Assembly (NCBI RefSeq): GCF_005405285.1
Contig: NZ_BJDT01000002.1
Coordinates: forward strand, 62,001-126,000
Direction of reading: 5' to 3'
Length of the DNA: 64,000 nt
Source of the DNA: Weissella sagaensis
Lineage (GTDB): Bacteria; Bacillota; Bacilli; Lactobacillales; Lactobacillaceae
Positions 38,900 to 49,324 of the stretch are shown here, in pieces. Under the pieces are notes generated by a model. That model had not been told where the DNA came from. It did no database searches and was given only the letters and a program-made list of their open reading frames with translations. A program made the translations under genes and the position numbers. Every line of letters starts with the position of its first letter. Positions within the stretch are counted from its first letter, which is position 1.

Positions 38900-38982
38900 G
38901 TTGTTTCCTCCCAAAAAAATACTAATTTCATTATACCCTCTATGTCCAAATATATTCGCTTAATTTTTATTCTACCATACAC

Positions 38983-39024
38983 AAAAGCATCACAAGAATT
39001 TGAATAAATTCTTGTGATGCTTTT
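38983..39024. terminator. Terminator after cshA
   Basis: A perfect 18-bp stem AAAAGCATCACAAGAATT/AATTCTTGTGATGCTTTT with a 6-nt loop. Confidence 0.93.
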
Positions 39025-39044
39025 AATAATTTTTGACTTAATGA

Positions 39045-40592
39045 TTAGTCGTTATTCTTAATCACAAAGTTACGTGATTGACGACGTGGTGCACCTGAAT
39101 GTCCACGTTGTGAACGATCACCTGAACCAGTACGTGAACCACGATCATATGAACGACGCTCACGTTGTCCACGGTTACCACGGTAACCACCACCATTACC
39201 ATGACGACGGTCACCATCGCGACGACCACGGTTACCGCCACCACGACGACCACCATTACCACCATGCTTGTGTGGCAAAGGACGTTCGTGTGATAACTTA
39301 AATTCAGCATCCATCTCTTCAACATTAGCGGCAGAACCTAATAAGGCAGCTGCTAATTCACGAGCATCATACTTTTCAGCTAATTGATCAACTAATTCTG
39401 AATCAGCAACGTTAGCAGTCGTCTTAACAATTGCATCAACAGATGCAGCTGCAACACTCATACGACCAGCAAGTGCTTCTTCGTGTGTGTATGGCTTTAA
39501 TGGTTGCATACGTTTCTTAGTTAGCTTTTCAATATCCTTCAAGTAATCCATCTCAGCATTTGAAATGAAAGTTACAGAAGTTCCATGAGCACCGGCACGA
39601 CCTGTACGACCAATACGGTGAACATATGACTCTGAATCTTGTGGAATATCAAAGTTATAAACGTAATCAACACCAGAAACATCTAATCCACGAGCAGCAA
39701 CATCAGTTGCAACCAAAATGCGAATTTCACCATTCTTGAATTGTTTCAAAACTTGTGTACGCTTTTGTTGTGTCAAGTCACCATGAATACCAGCAGCATT
39801 AAAGCCACGTAATTCCAAACCACGTGTCAATTCATCAACACGACGCTTTGTACGACCGAACATAATAGCTAGTTGTGGTTGTTGTACATCCAAAATACGC
39901 GTTAGTACATCGAACTTTTCAAAATCACGTACACGTACGTAATATTGGTCAACTAAGTCTGTTGTTAATTCCTTAGCAGCAATTTGAATGTGCTCAGGAT
40001 TAGTCATAAATTGAACACCAATACGCTTGATAGCTGCAGGCATCGTTGCTGAGAACAACAATGTTTGACGCTCATCAGGGACGGCCTTCAAGATTGATTC
40101 AATATCTTCTAAGAATCCCATGTTCAACATTTCATCGGCTTCATCTAATACCAATGTCTTAACATGTGATAGGTTAATCGTACCACGACGAATATGGTCA
40201 ATTAAACGACCAGGTGTTCCAACAACAATGTGGGCACCATGGTTTAACCCATTAATTTGGCGACGAATATCAGCACCACCGAAAACGGCTTGTACACGAA
40301 CATGCTTATCACGACCCAACTTGAATAATTCTTCTTGGGTTTGGATAGCTAATTCACGGGTTGGTGAAACAACCAAGGCTTGAACATCTTTATTATCATT
40401 GTCAATCATTTCTAGGATTGGCAAACCAAATGCAGCTGTCTTACCGGTTCCTGTTTGGGCTTGACCAATAACGTCTTTACCAGCCATCGTCAACGGAATT
40501 GTCTTTTCCTGAATTGGCGTAGCTTCTACATAGCCATGCTTCTCAATGGCCGTCAAAAGGTCTTGTGTAAGACCTAACTCTGAAAACTTCAA
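39045..40592 (-). CDS. cshA: DEAD-box RNA helicase CshA
   Basis: 515-residue RNA helicase for ribosome assembly and mRNA turnover. The Q motif is FSELGLTQDLLTAIEKHGYVEATPIQ, motif I AQTGTGKTAAFGLP, motif II VLDEADEML, motif III SATMP and motif VI HRIGRTGRAG. The last 85 residues are a Gly/Arg/Asn-rich tail (RGG type) for RNA binding. The start is TTG (LKFSELGL) seven bases after GGAGG, a strong but non-ATG start. The leader contains a terminator-like hairpin. Confidence 0.96.
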   Translation of the reverse strand: MKFSELGLTQDLLTAIEKHGYVEATPIQEKTIPLTMAGKDVIGQAQTGTGKTAAFGLPILEMIDNDNKDVQALVVSPTRELAIQTQEELFKLGRDKHVRVQAVFGGADIRRQINGLNHGAHIVVGTPGRLIDHIRRGTINLSHVKTLVLDEADEMLNMGFLEDIESILKAVPDERQTLLFSATMPAAIKRIGVQFMTNPEHIQIAAKELTTDLVDQYYVRVRDFEKFDVLTRILDVQQPQLAIMFGRTKRRVDELTRGLELRGFNAAGIHGDLTQQKRTQVLKQFKNGEIRILVATDVAARGLDVSGVDYVYNFDIPQDSESYVHRIGRTGRAGAHGTSVTFISNAEMDYLKDIEKLTKKRMQPLKPYTHEEALAGRMSVAAASVDAIVKTTANVADSELVDQLAEKYDARELAAALLGSAANVEEMDAEFKLSHERPLPHKHGGNGGRRGGGNRGRRDGDRRHGNGGGYRGNRGQRERRSYDRGSRTGSGDRSQRGHSGAPRRQSRNFVIKNND

Positions 40593-40654
40593 AATTTTTC
40601 CTCCAGTAACGATTGCCGCAACAAACGTTCTCTAATTGTCTTGAACTTATCAAC

Positions 40655-40702
40655 ATAAAAACAGACTAGACACAATCCGGCGTCCCTACTGCGTCTGTTT
40701 TT
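40655..40702 (-). promoter_or_regulatory. Terminator-like hairpin in cshA leader
   Basis: AAAAACAGAC pairs with GTCTGTTTTT over a 26-nt inner region, and TTTTTAT follows on the minus strand. It lies 63 bp upstream of cshA and about 90 bp after the separate murA terminator, so it may be an attenuator or cold-responsive leader element. Confidence 0.5.
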
Positions 40703-40792
40703 AGTAATCGTCCGCTAATTTTTGTAACTTATCTAGTTTATCCTTATAATCAGCAATTAGCAACCATTAACACTCTTTTTTTACTTAATTAC

Positions 40793-40857
40793 TCAAAAAA
40801 AATGTAAAAATCAAAATGAGTCCGCTTTCATGACCTGTTTGACTTTTACATTTTGAG
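40793..40857 (-). terminator. Terminator after murA
   Basis: AAAATGTAAAA.TCAAA pairs with TTTTGA.TTTTACATTTT, with a 20-nt apical part and seven T on the minus strand. Confidence 0.8.
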
Positions 40858-40860
40858 ACA

Positions 40861-42123
40861 TTATTCTTCAGCAATTTCAATATCAGCGTTCAACATGGTT
40901 AACTTATAAACAATGCGATCGTAACCACGTAATACGTGTTCTGCATTAATTACTTCTGTTACGCCATCAGCCATCAACCCCGCTGAAACCAACGCAGCAC
41001 CGGCACGAATTTCAGCAGCCGAAACACGAGCACCATGGAAATCACTGCATTGTGCGACGACCATCTTGCCATGTTCTGGATTTGTAACTGCCATCCCAAG
41101 TTTTTGCAACTCTGGTACATGACGTGTACGCTCCGGATAAATTGTTTCATGCACAATACTTTCACCATTTGCTAATGTTAGCAATGGCGTCACTGGCTGT
41201 TGCAAATCTGTTGCAAAGCCAGGGAATGGTGCTGTCTTAATTTGAATAGGCTTTAAGTCAACTGACTTAGGGACGTAAATGCTATCCTCGCGAACATCTA
41301 ATTTGACACCCATTTCAAGTAACTTCGCTGTAAATGATTCTAAATGCTCTGGAATCACATTTTTAACTAAAACACCATCTCCTTGAGCCGCAGCCAAAGC
41401 AAGATACGTACCTGCTTCAATACGATCAGGAATAATTGTATGTGTATTTTTAGACTCTAAACGTGACACCCCAGTAATGCGGATAACGTCAGTTCCTGCA
41501 CCACGAATTTGGGCACCCATATTGTTCAAAAATGTTGCCAAATCAATAATTTCTGGTTCACGAGCAGCGTTTTCTAAAACTGTCGTTCCTTCAGCATGAA
41601 CAGCAGCCATAATGATATTCATTGTGGCACCTACTGAAACAACATCCAAAAAGATACGAGCACCTTTCAAGCCATTTTCAGCATTAATATACACGGTGTC
41701 ATTTTTTTCATATACAGTTGCACCTAATGCTTCAAACCCTTTAATATGTTGGTCAATTGGACGTGGACCAATATTATCGCCACCTGGGAACGTCACTGTT
41801 GCACGACCAAAGCGTCCCAGTAAAGATCCCATAAAATAATAAGATGCACGCAAAGACTTGATGGCTGTTGATGGTAACTCTGATTCAACAATTTCCGTTG
41901 GATCGATCATCAACTCGCCACCCTTAAACGTTGAATTAACGTTCATAGAACTTAAAATAGCTTGCAAATTATAAACATCTAAAATATCAGGTACACTGTC
42001 GAATTTCACCGGTGTCTCAGCTAAAATAGCTGCTGGAATTAACGCGACAGTCGAATTTTTAGCCCCCCCAATGGTCACTTCACCACTGAGTCGCCGTCCA
42101 CCATGGATAATCAACTTCTTCAT
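40861..42123 (-). CDS. murA: UDP-GlcNAc 1-carboxyvinyltransferase, Asp-type active site
   Basis: First committed enzyme of peptidoglycan synthesis; transfers enolpyruvate from PEP to UDP-GlcNAc. 420 residues with the EPSP-synthase fold: [21 protein letters not shown] at the N-terminus has the catalytic Lys-Asn pair (KN). The active-site loop reads [16 protein letters not shown] at 111-126, so Asp116 stands where most bacteria have the Cys that fosfomycin alkylates. The codon is GAT, checked on the minus strand. Such Asp-type enzymes are active and resistant to fosfomycin in other phyla. Single gene with its own terminator and an upstream promoter region (42124-42300). Confidence 0.95.
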   Translation of the reverse strand: MKKLIIHGGRRLSGEVTIGGAKNSTVALIPAAILAETPVKFDSVPDILDVYNLQAILSSMNVNSTFKGGELMIDPTEIVESELPSTAIKSLRASYYFMGSLLGRFGRATVTFPGGDNIGPRPIDQHIKGFEALGATVYEKNDTVYINAENGLKGARIFLDVVSVGATMNIIMAAVHAEGTTVLENAAREPEIIDLATFLNNMGAQIRGAGTDVIRITGVSRLESKNTHTIIPDRIEAGTYLALAAAQGDGVLVKNVIPEHLESFTAKLLEMGVKLDVREDSIYVPKSVDLKPIQIKTAPFPGFATDLQQPVTPLLTLANGESIVHETIYPERTRHVPELQKLGMAVTNPEHGKMVVAQCSDFHGARVSAAEIRAGAALVSAGLMADGVTEVINAEHVLRGYDRIVYKLTMLNADIEIAEE

Positions 42124-42214
42124 TTTATTAATCCTTTTAGAGTTAAAACTCTATCATCCTTAATCAAGGTCCATTCATTCAAAATTTTTTGTTATTTTAC
42201 TTCGCATGACTATC

Positions 42215-42265
42215 GCCAAACGATAATGATCCCATATCATCATGAATAATATACTCAGTCAATTT
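42215..42265 (-). promoter_or_regulatory. Candidate murA promoter
   Basis: TTGACT, 17 bp, TGATAT on the minus strand within the 308-bp murA-pyrG spacer, about 100 bp upstream of the murA ATG. A small TATCG/CGATA hairpin follows in the leader. The rest of 42266-42383 is AT-rich with no ORF. Confidence 0.4.
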
Positions 42266-42383
42266 TACAGTAGTTACATTTAAATTACAACAACATGTCG
42301 TTATTAAACATCTTTAAAATAATACAAAACATTCAAAAAATAACTATATATTTTATTATAACAACTGAATACTATAATAACCT

Positions 42384-42421
42384 AAAAAAGAGCTGACAAT
42401 TTAAAATTATCAGCTCTTTTT
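42384..42421. terminator. Terminator after pyrG
   Basis: AAAAAGAGCTGA.AATTT pairs with AAATT.TCAGCTCTTTTT; strong in both directions, 11 bp past the pyrG stop. Confidence 0.9.
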
Positions 42422-42431
42422 ATATCATTTA

Positions 42432-44121
<1,690 letters not shown>

Positions 44122-44159
44122 TAATCAACTTTGATTACGCCTTGTATATTAATACAAGA

Positions 44160-44200
44160 GCCCGGAATTTAACTATACATTAAAAACACATGACTGTCAA
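44160..44200 (-). promoter_or_regulatory. pyrG promoter with GGGC start
   Basis: TTGACA (44195-44200), 17 bp, TATAGT (44172-44177), then 8 nt to GGGC (44163-44160) as the predicted first transcribed bases. This is the initiation sequence needed for reiterative G addition at pyrG. Confidence 0.85.
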
Positions 44201-44233
44201 GCAATTAATCAAAGACAACCTTCAACCGATTAA

Positions 44234-44839
44234 TTAGTGTTCAATATCTCCTGAACCATAATCATCATCGACATCAGTCTTAATACCACTAATTTCATCG
44301 CCAATGCCGCCAGCAACTTCATCATGACCAAAATCATCATCCGTACTGTCATCGTCATCGGTATCGTCATCATCGATATCATCATCATCTGCTGCATCTG
44401 CTACTTCATCATCCGTCGCATCTACATCAAAATCATCGTCTTCAGGATCATCATTATTGTAATCAATAACATCATCATCAGCGTCAGCATCTGCCAAGAA
44501 GGCGTTGATTTTCTTACGCTTCTTCTTCTTTGGCTTGCCTTCAACTTCTTCTTCTAGATCCAAATGAACGGCCTCATCAATTGAGTCGATTGGGTACCAC
44601 GAACGCAATCCCCACATCGTATCACCCAATGAAATGAATGAGCCGTCAATATTCAAATCAGTATAAAATTGTGATAAGCGCGCACGAATCTCTTCGTCCG
44701 ACTTACCCGTGAATGATTGTACTTCATTCAACAAATCATTAAATCCCATTGTTTCATTACGGTCAGACAAAATTGCACGAGCAACTTCAATCATTGAAAG
44801 CTCATCCTTATTTTGGCCGTCAAATTGTGTTAATGCCAA
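44234..44839 (-). CDS. rpoE: RNA polymerase delta subunit
   Basis: 201 residues. The N-terminal globular domain (to about 90: [28 protein letters not shown], then [15 protein letters not shown]) is followed by a short basic KKKKRKK stretch and an almost wholly acidic Asp/Glu tail (120-201). The delta subunit of Firmicutes speeds recycling and raises sensitivity to initiating NTP levels. The start is TTG (LALTQFDGQ) after AAAGGA. Located just upstream of pyrG. Confidence 0.95.
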   Translation of the reverse strand: MALTQFDGQNKDELSMIEVARAILSDRNETMGFNDLLNEVQSFTGKSDEEIRARLSQFYTDLNIDGSFISLGDTMWGLRSWYPIDSIDEAVHLDLEEEVEGKPKKKKRKKINAFLADADADDDVIDYNNDDPEDDDFDVDATDDEVADAADDDDIDDDDTDDDDSTDDDFGHDEVAGGIGDEISGIKTDVDDDYGSGDIEH

Positions 44840-44918
44840 ATCACTGCACGTCCTTTCGCGATTTTACTCAATGTCTAATATTACAATATTTCTAGCTTTT
44901 CAGCAAATCTTTTTCACT

Positions 44919-45755
44919 TTATTTTTCTAACTCAGGCACATTTTTACCTAAAACCCACTTTTCAACAGCCAAACCAACGCCATCGTCATTTTGTGAAGTT
45001 GTTATGAAATCAGCATTATCTTTAATTTCATCAACTGCGTTGGCCATCGCAATCCCCAAACCAGCTTGTTGAATCATTGTTAGATCATTATGTTGATCAC
45101 CCAACGCCATCGTCTTTGCTAGATCAATGCCCAATTTATCCGCCAAAATAGCTAAGCCATTACCTTTTGTTGATTCTTTATGCATGACCTCTAAAAAATT
45201 AGGTGTCGACTGCACAATATAATAATTATCTTGCAATTCTTTTGGCATATTAGCAACTAATTTATCGATTATTTCTGTTTCATCAATAAACATAAATTTT
45301 ATATAATGCTCATCAGCCGACATGTCATCAACTGACTTAATTTGCAATGGCATTTGTACCATGTTGTTTTCACCATTTGCATAACGATTAATCAATGTAT
45401 TGGCAGTAATCGCATAGTCTAACGATTCAATTTGAAAATACGCATCGTATTCATCAGCAACCGCCTTAAATTTCTTAAAATCTGCCAATGATAATTCATG
45501 ACCACCCAATTTTTCGCCGGCTGTTGTTTGTACAATACTCCCATTATATGTAATGGCAAATTGATTTGTTTCATCAGCCAACCCCAACTCTGCTAAGTAA
45601 TCTTTTACGCCAGACAGTGGACGTCCCGTTGCTAACACGACTTTAGCCCCTTGCTCAGTCGCATCTTGCAAAGCTTTTTTGACACGTGGCGTAATTTTTT
45701 TATCTGAATTCACCAATGTGTCGTCAATATCAATTGTAATTAATTCTATTCCCAT
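44919..45755 (-). CDS. Cof-type HAD-IIB phosphatase
   Basis: 278 residues. ITIDIDDTLVNSDKKI is HAD motif I with the nucleophilic Asp, VVLATGRPLSGV is motif II, and MALGDQHNDLTMIQQAGLGIAM is motifs III/IV. The family removes phosphate from sugar phosphates or FMN; the substrate is not predictable. It lies 24 bp after the HD-domain gene and is probably co-transcribed with it. Confidence 0.9.
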   Translation of the reverse strand: MGIELITIDIDDTLVNSDKKITPRVKKALQDATEQGAKVVLATGRPLSGVKDYLAELGLADETNQFAITYNGSIVQTTAGEKLGGHELSLADFKKFKAVADEYDAYFQIESLDYAITANTLINRYANGENNMVQMPLQIKSVDDMSADEHYIKFMFIDETEIIDKLVANMPKELQDNYYIVQSTPNFLEVMHKESTKGNGLAILADKLGIDLAKTMALGDQHNDLTMIQQAGLGIAMANAVDEIKDNADFITTSQNDDGVGLAVEKWVLGKNVPELEK

Positions 45756-45779
45756 TTTAATAATATTTCCCCTAGTTAT

Positions 45780-47141
45780 TTATTTTGGTGCCACCAACGT
45801 CTCGTTATGGACATACCTTTGAAAATCTGAATAAATTGGTGCCATAATATCATCCACTGCATGTTGTACTAACATTTCACGCGGGAAGAAAAAGCGTGCA
45901 TTACCAAAGACGCGCCCAGTCATCGCTTCTACCAAAGCACTTTGCGTTGATAATTCAACCAGCGAGCCATCTAACTGCATTAATTCAATTTGGGTACGTG
46001 GCTTTTTAACCTTGGGATCATAAGCATCATACGGCAAATCGAAGCTATCATTTTCAGCAGTATAATAACGTGTATCAAACCCAGCCGAATCAATTAACTG
46101 TTTAATGGTTGGCAACAAATTTCGTGTTTCATCTGTAATCACAATCGATTTTAATGGCTTGCGATCAATAAAACGTGTTGCTAAATCTTTCAAAATGGGA
46201 TCATCAGCATGCCGCCAAGCACTAATATCAGCTATCATCACGGCATCATCCAGCATCAAATACTGTTGCAAGGTTAAATCACCTGCAAATAACGGTTGTA
46301 GCGTCGGTGAGATGAAATTAATATTAACGCGAGTATCGTGCTTACTTTCATCATATATAAATTTTGCCCGCTCTAATAAATGTTGCAATACAACTTCAAA
46401 CGAACGTGATACTGGATGAAAATAAACTTGAACGTACATTTGGTAACGTGACACCACATAGTCTTCAATAGCATATGAACCTTTATCATCAAAGGCAATG
46501 CCACCTGCGTACGGGCGCATCACATGAATAATACGTGATAAATCAAACTGACCATATGTAGCGCCAGAATAGTAAGCATCACGTAATAAATAATCCATGC
46601 GGTCTGCGTCAATTTGACTGGAAATCAACTGGACAACTTGTGGATTTGGATATGTTTTGGCAATAACACTCGCAACTTTTTGTGGAAAATCTGTACTTAC
46701 CTTTACCAAGACCTGATGAATTTCAGTATCTGGTGATAAAATAATCGATTGCGTATAAGCTTCATGATCAGTATTAAAAATATGTTCAAAAGTATGAGAA
46801 TACGGCCCATGTCCAACATCATGTAGCAACGCTGCACATAATAACACCAATCGTTCATTCACATCCCATAACCCATCCCCAGGCTCCTGTGAAGGATAAA
46901 ATTGCGCTAAGTGATTCGCAAACCGACGCGCAATTTCATACACGCCCAATGAATGTGAAAATCTAGAATGTTCAGCACCATGAAAGACTGCACTGGCAAC
47001 ACCTAGTTGTTTAATACGACGTAGACGTTGAAATTCTGACGTTCCAATCAAATCCAAAATCACTTGATCTTTTACTCGTATTGAATTTAACACAGGATCC
47101 CTAAAAACTTTTTCCGAACCTGTTTTAATAAATTGTGCCAT
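45780..47141 (-). CDS. HD-domain phosphohydrolase (YwfO/dGTPase-like)
   Basis: 453 residues. QRLRRIKQLGVASAVFHGAEHSRFSHSLGVYEIARR provides the first metal His, and CAALLHDVGHGPYSHTFEHIF the HD pair. The layout matches the YwfO family next to rpoE in Bacilli, some members of which hydrolyse dNTPs. It shares a compact divergent promoter region with the DUF1934 gene. Confidence 0.87.
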   Translation of the reverse strand: MAQFIKTGSEKVFRDPVLNSIRVKDQVILDLIGTSEFQRLRRIKQLGVASAVFHGAEHSRFSHSLGVYEIARRFANHLAQFYPSQEPGDGLWDVNERLVLLCAALLHDVGHGPYSHTFEHIFNTDHEAYTQSIILSPDTEIHQVLVKVSTDFPQKVASVIAKTYPNPQVVQLISSQIDADRMDYLLRDAYYSGATYGQFDLSRIIHVMRPYAGGIAFDDKGSYAIEDYVVSRYQMYVQVYFHPVSRSFEVVLQHLLERAKFIYDESKHDTRVNINFISPTLQPLFAGDLTLQQYLMLDDAVMIADISAWRHADDPILKDLATRFIDRKPLKSIVITDETRNLLPTIKQLIDSAGFDTRYYTAENDSFDLPYDAYDPKVKKPRTQIELMQLDGSLVELSTQSALVEAMTGRVFGNARFFFPREMLVQHAVDDIMAPIYSDFQRYVHNETLVAPK

Positions 47142-47183
47142 GATATCCTTTCCAATTCTGACGAATAATACCTAATTTACTAT

Positions 47184-47210
47184 ATTATACCTTATTGAAC
47201 ACGGTATAAT
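47184..47210. promoter_or_regulatory. Divergent -10 dyad between HD and DUF1934 genes
   Basis: ATTATACC and GGTATAAT form a perfect 8-bp inverted repeat with an 11-bp spacer, placing a TATAAT on each strand (47205-47210 plus; 47184-47189 minus). No good -35 was found for either, so the dyad could be operator, overlapping promoters or both. Confidence 0.45.
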
Positions 47211-47245
47211 AAACTGAAGTAATCTTTAATTATAAGGAGTTTAAT

Positions 47246-47689
47246 ATGCAAACCACACCAAAAAGTTGGTCAACTATTGTCACCCTCACCACACAAATTA
47301 CCCAGGATACAAGTCATGAAGAATTTTCATTTGAAGAAGTCGGCATTTTAACACGTACGCAAAACGCATTATACATTCGCTACACAGAGCATCAACAAAA
47401 CCTTGAAACACCCGTTACGTTTAAAATATCACAGATTGATGCTGTGCTGTTGCATCGTCATAATGACTTTACTGATATGCAACTGCATTTCGTGCCAAAC
47501 AAAACCTTTCAAACGCAATATGTTACCTCTCAAGGAAACATACCAATAGCAGTTCGTACTGATTCATTTGTTAATCAAATCACTGCTGACCATCCTTATG
47601 GGCAACTAGCGATTACTTATTCATTGCTTAATAACGATAGCATCATTGGCACTTATGCCTTAAATTTATCCATAGCAAAAGCTAACTGA
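47246..47689 (+). CDS. DUF1934 (YwiB-like) protein
   Basis: 147 residues with a beta-rich lipocalin/calycin-like pattern: SWSTIVTLTTQITQD, ALYIRYTEH, KTFQTQYVTSQGNIPIAVRTDS and a final ITYSLLNNDSIIGTYALNLSI. This order is typical of DUF1934, a Firmicutes family of unknown function often near argS/rpoE. The ATG follows AAGGAG. Single plus-strand gene with a terminator. Confidence 0.8.
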   Translation: MQTTPKSWSTIVTLTTQITQDTSHEEFSFEEVGILTRTQNALYIRYTEHQQNLETPVTFKISQIDAVLLHRHNDFTDMQLHFVPNKTFQTQYVTSQGNIPIAVRTDSFVNQITADHPYGQLAITYSLLNNDSIIGTYALNLSIAKAN

Positions 47690-47695
47690 TAAAAC

Positions 47696-47752
47696 AAAAA
47701 CCGTTTACAAAAATAGATTGACACTTGTCAATTCTTTTGTAAACGGTTTTTT
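47696..47752. terminator. Terminator after DUF1934 gene
   Basis: AAAAACCGTTTACAAAA pairs with TTTTGTAAACGGTTTTT, with an inner TTGACA/TTGTCAA hairpin and six T on the plus strand. Confidence 0.88.
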
Positions 47753-47757
47753 GGGGT

Positions 47758-47901
47758 AAAAAAAAGACCATCGTGCAAGAGGGGGAACGCAACGATGGTC
47801 CACCGCCGGCTACTATCGCAACCAGCGAAGGGGGGATACATAGTTTGGGGAACTATGTAATTTCATATACTTTGGGGAGTAATGAATTCCACTAACAAAA
47901 G
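47758..47901 (-). ncRNA. Candidate sRNA with C-rich loops (locus 2)
   Basis: Between the DUF1934 and htrA terminators. On the minus strand there is a possible promoter (TTGTAA 47930-47935, 16 bp, TATATA 47908-47913) and a clear terminator hairpin GACCATCGT/ACGATGGTC (47766-47800) with eight T. The RNA would show four C-runs (opposite the G-runs at 47781-47785, 47830-47835, 47847-47850, 47874-47877), one in a 9-bp hairpin loop TACATAGTT/AACTATGTA and one in the terminator loop. C-rich loops are known in sRNAs that pair with Shine-Dalgarno sites. The plus strand instead resembles locus 1 (G4 loops), so the transcribed strand is not certain. Confidence 0.5.
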
Positions 47902-47966
47902 TGAATATATATAATATATACAACTAAAGTTACAAAAAAGTTTCATAATTCTTTCGATTTAAACAC

Positions 47967-47999
47967 AAAAAAAGAAAGTATACTTGAAGTGTACTTTCT
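47967..47999 (-). terminator. Terminator after htrA
   Basis: AGAAAGTACACTT pairs with AAGTATACTTTCT with one mismatch and seven T on the minus strand. Confidence 0.8.
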
Positions 48000-48007
48000 C
48001 GTCATGT

Positions 48008-49225
48008 TTATTGTGCATTATTTAAAGAACTGGTTGTTTTATCTAATTTAACTGTAACCGTCTTTTCTTGTCCCTTGTGATAGTACGTAAATTTAACAGA
48101 ATCACCAACTTTATGCTTATAAAGCGCATCACGTAATTCACCAGAATCGCTCACCTTTGTATCGTCAATCTTTGTAATCACATCATAACGTTCAAGTCCA
48201 GCCTTTGCTGCTGGCGAATCATCTTGTGCCTCTACAATAATAACACCATCAGAAACACTATCTGGCAAATGCAATACCTCTCTTTGGTCACTAGCTGACA
48301 CGTTACTCAAATCAACCATTGATACACCCAAAGCTGGCCGTTCAATTTTACCATCTTTTTCCAGACCATTAATAATGGTAACCACTGTGTTTGACGGAAT
48401 TGCAAAACCCATCCCTTCAACTGATGTACCATCTTCAGATGACGCTAACTTCATCGAATTAATACCAACAACTTGACCCGCTAGATTAACTAGTGGGCCT
48501 CCAGAGTTACCAGGATTAATAGCTGCATCAGTTTGCAAAACATTTGCTTTACCAAGAGAATTTCCTGATTCATCTGTTGCATCAACTTGACGCTTCGTTG
48601 CCGAAATAATACCTTCCGTTACTGAAGTGGCATAATCAGATCCTAGCGGCGACCCAATAGCTAGAACTGATTGTCCTGCTTCAACTTTACCAGAGTCGGC
48701 AAAGTTAGCAACCTCACTAATCTTATCAGCTTTCACCTTCAAAACTGCCAAATCGGTTTGTTCATCAGTCCCCACTAATTTTCCTGTTAACTTCGTGCCA
48801 TCACTTAATAAGACTTGAATCGCATTCGAACCTGCCACCACGTGATTATTTGTCACAATATAGGCCGTATTACGATCTTTTTTATACACAACTCCTGATC
48901 CTTCCGAAGCTGTTTGTAAATCTGACGAATCACTATCACGATTTTGTGTTTGATCCCCAAAAAAATCGGACTGTAATGATTGTTGTTTTTGTAAATTAAT
49001 AACAGACACGACTGCGCTAGAAACATTTTTAAACGCTTTAGTTGCACTAGACTTGCCTTTTACATTATTTTCATTCACTTTAACTGCACTATTCTTTGCA
49101 GTCGTCACGTTTGCTGCTTGATCATTTTGTGTAAAATGTACGACACCACCGGCAGCAACACCACCACCAATTAAACCAGCAACAACACTCATGACAACAA
49201 TTTTTGTTCCCGAAGATAATTTCAT
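48008..49225 (-). CDS. htrA: HtrA-family surface serine protease
   Basis: Membrane-anchored quality-control protease of about 405 residues. One membrane segment (GTKIVVMSVVAGLIGGGVAAG) precedes a linker and the trypsin-like domain: IVTNNHVVAGS (His), EQTDLAVLKVKA (Asp), AAINPGNSGGPLVN (Ser). A single C-terminal PDZ domain spans about 300-395. The frame opens eight codons earlier (MNKIWGID); MKLSSG at 49225 is preferred as the normal start. It is the last gene of the wal cluster but has its own promoter region with a perfect palindrome upstream. Confidence 0.94.
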   Translation of the reverse strand: MKLSSGTKIVVMSVVAGLIGGGVAAGGVVHFTQNDQAANVTTAKNSAVKVNENNVKGKSSATKAFKNVSSAVVSVINLQKQQSLQSDFFGDQTQNRDSDSSDLQTASEGSGVVYKKDRNTAYIVTNNHVVAGSNAIQVLLSDGTKLTGKLVGTDEQTDLAVLKVKADKISEVANFADSGKVEAGQSVLAIGSPLGSDYATSVTEGIISATKRQVDATDESGNSLGKANVLQTDAAINPGNSGGPLVNLAGQVVGINSMKLASSEDGTSVEGMGFAIPSNTVVTIINGLEKDGKIERPALGVSMVDLSNVSASDQREVLHLPDSVSDGVIIVEAQDDSPAAKAGLERYDVITKIDDTKVSDSGELRDALYKHKVGDSVKFTYYHKGQEKTVTVKLDKTTSSLNNAQ

Positions 49226-49268
49226 ATCTATGCCCCATATCTTATTCATTTCATCATATATTTATCAT

Positions 49269-49282
49269 AACTAACGTTAGTT
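49269..49282. promoter_or_regulatory. Perfect 14-bp palindrome upstream of htrA
   Basis: AACTAACGTTAGTT lies about 45 bp upstream of the htrA start. Perfect palindromes of this size are typical operators of TetR-type or similar dimeric regulators. The regulator is not encoded nearby. Confidence 0.45.
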
Positions 49283-49324
49283 GTTACTTTAAGCTGATTC
49301 CCTTTAAATCGCCTTAACCCCAGG

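Noticed and set aside
39062..39325. Val- and His-rich frames on both strands over the cshA tail
   Set aside because: They are shadows of the Arg/Gly/Asn-rich repeat coding for the helicase tail.
40805..40830. cre-like sequence TGAGTCCGCTTTCA
   Set aside because: Two mismatches at conserved positions and it lies inside the murA terminator, not at a promoter.
44324..44557. Ile-rich plus-strand frame opposite rpoE
   Set aside because: It is the antisense of the GAT/GAC-rich acidic tail of the delta subunit; no ribosome binding site.
47758..47901. CsrB-like RNA (GGA in hairpin loops on the plus strand)
   Set aside because: GGGGA loops look tempting, but I see no good plus-strand promoter or terminator, and CsrA is not expected in Lactobacillales.
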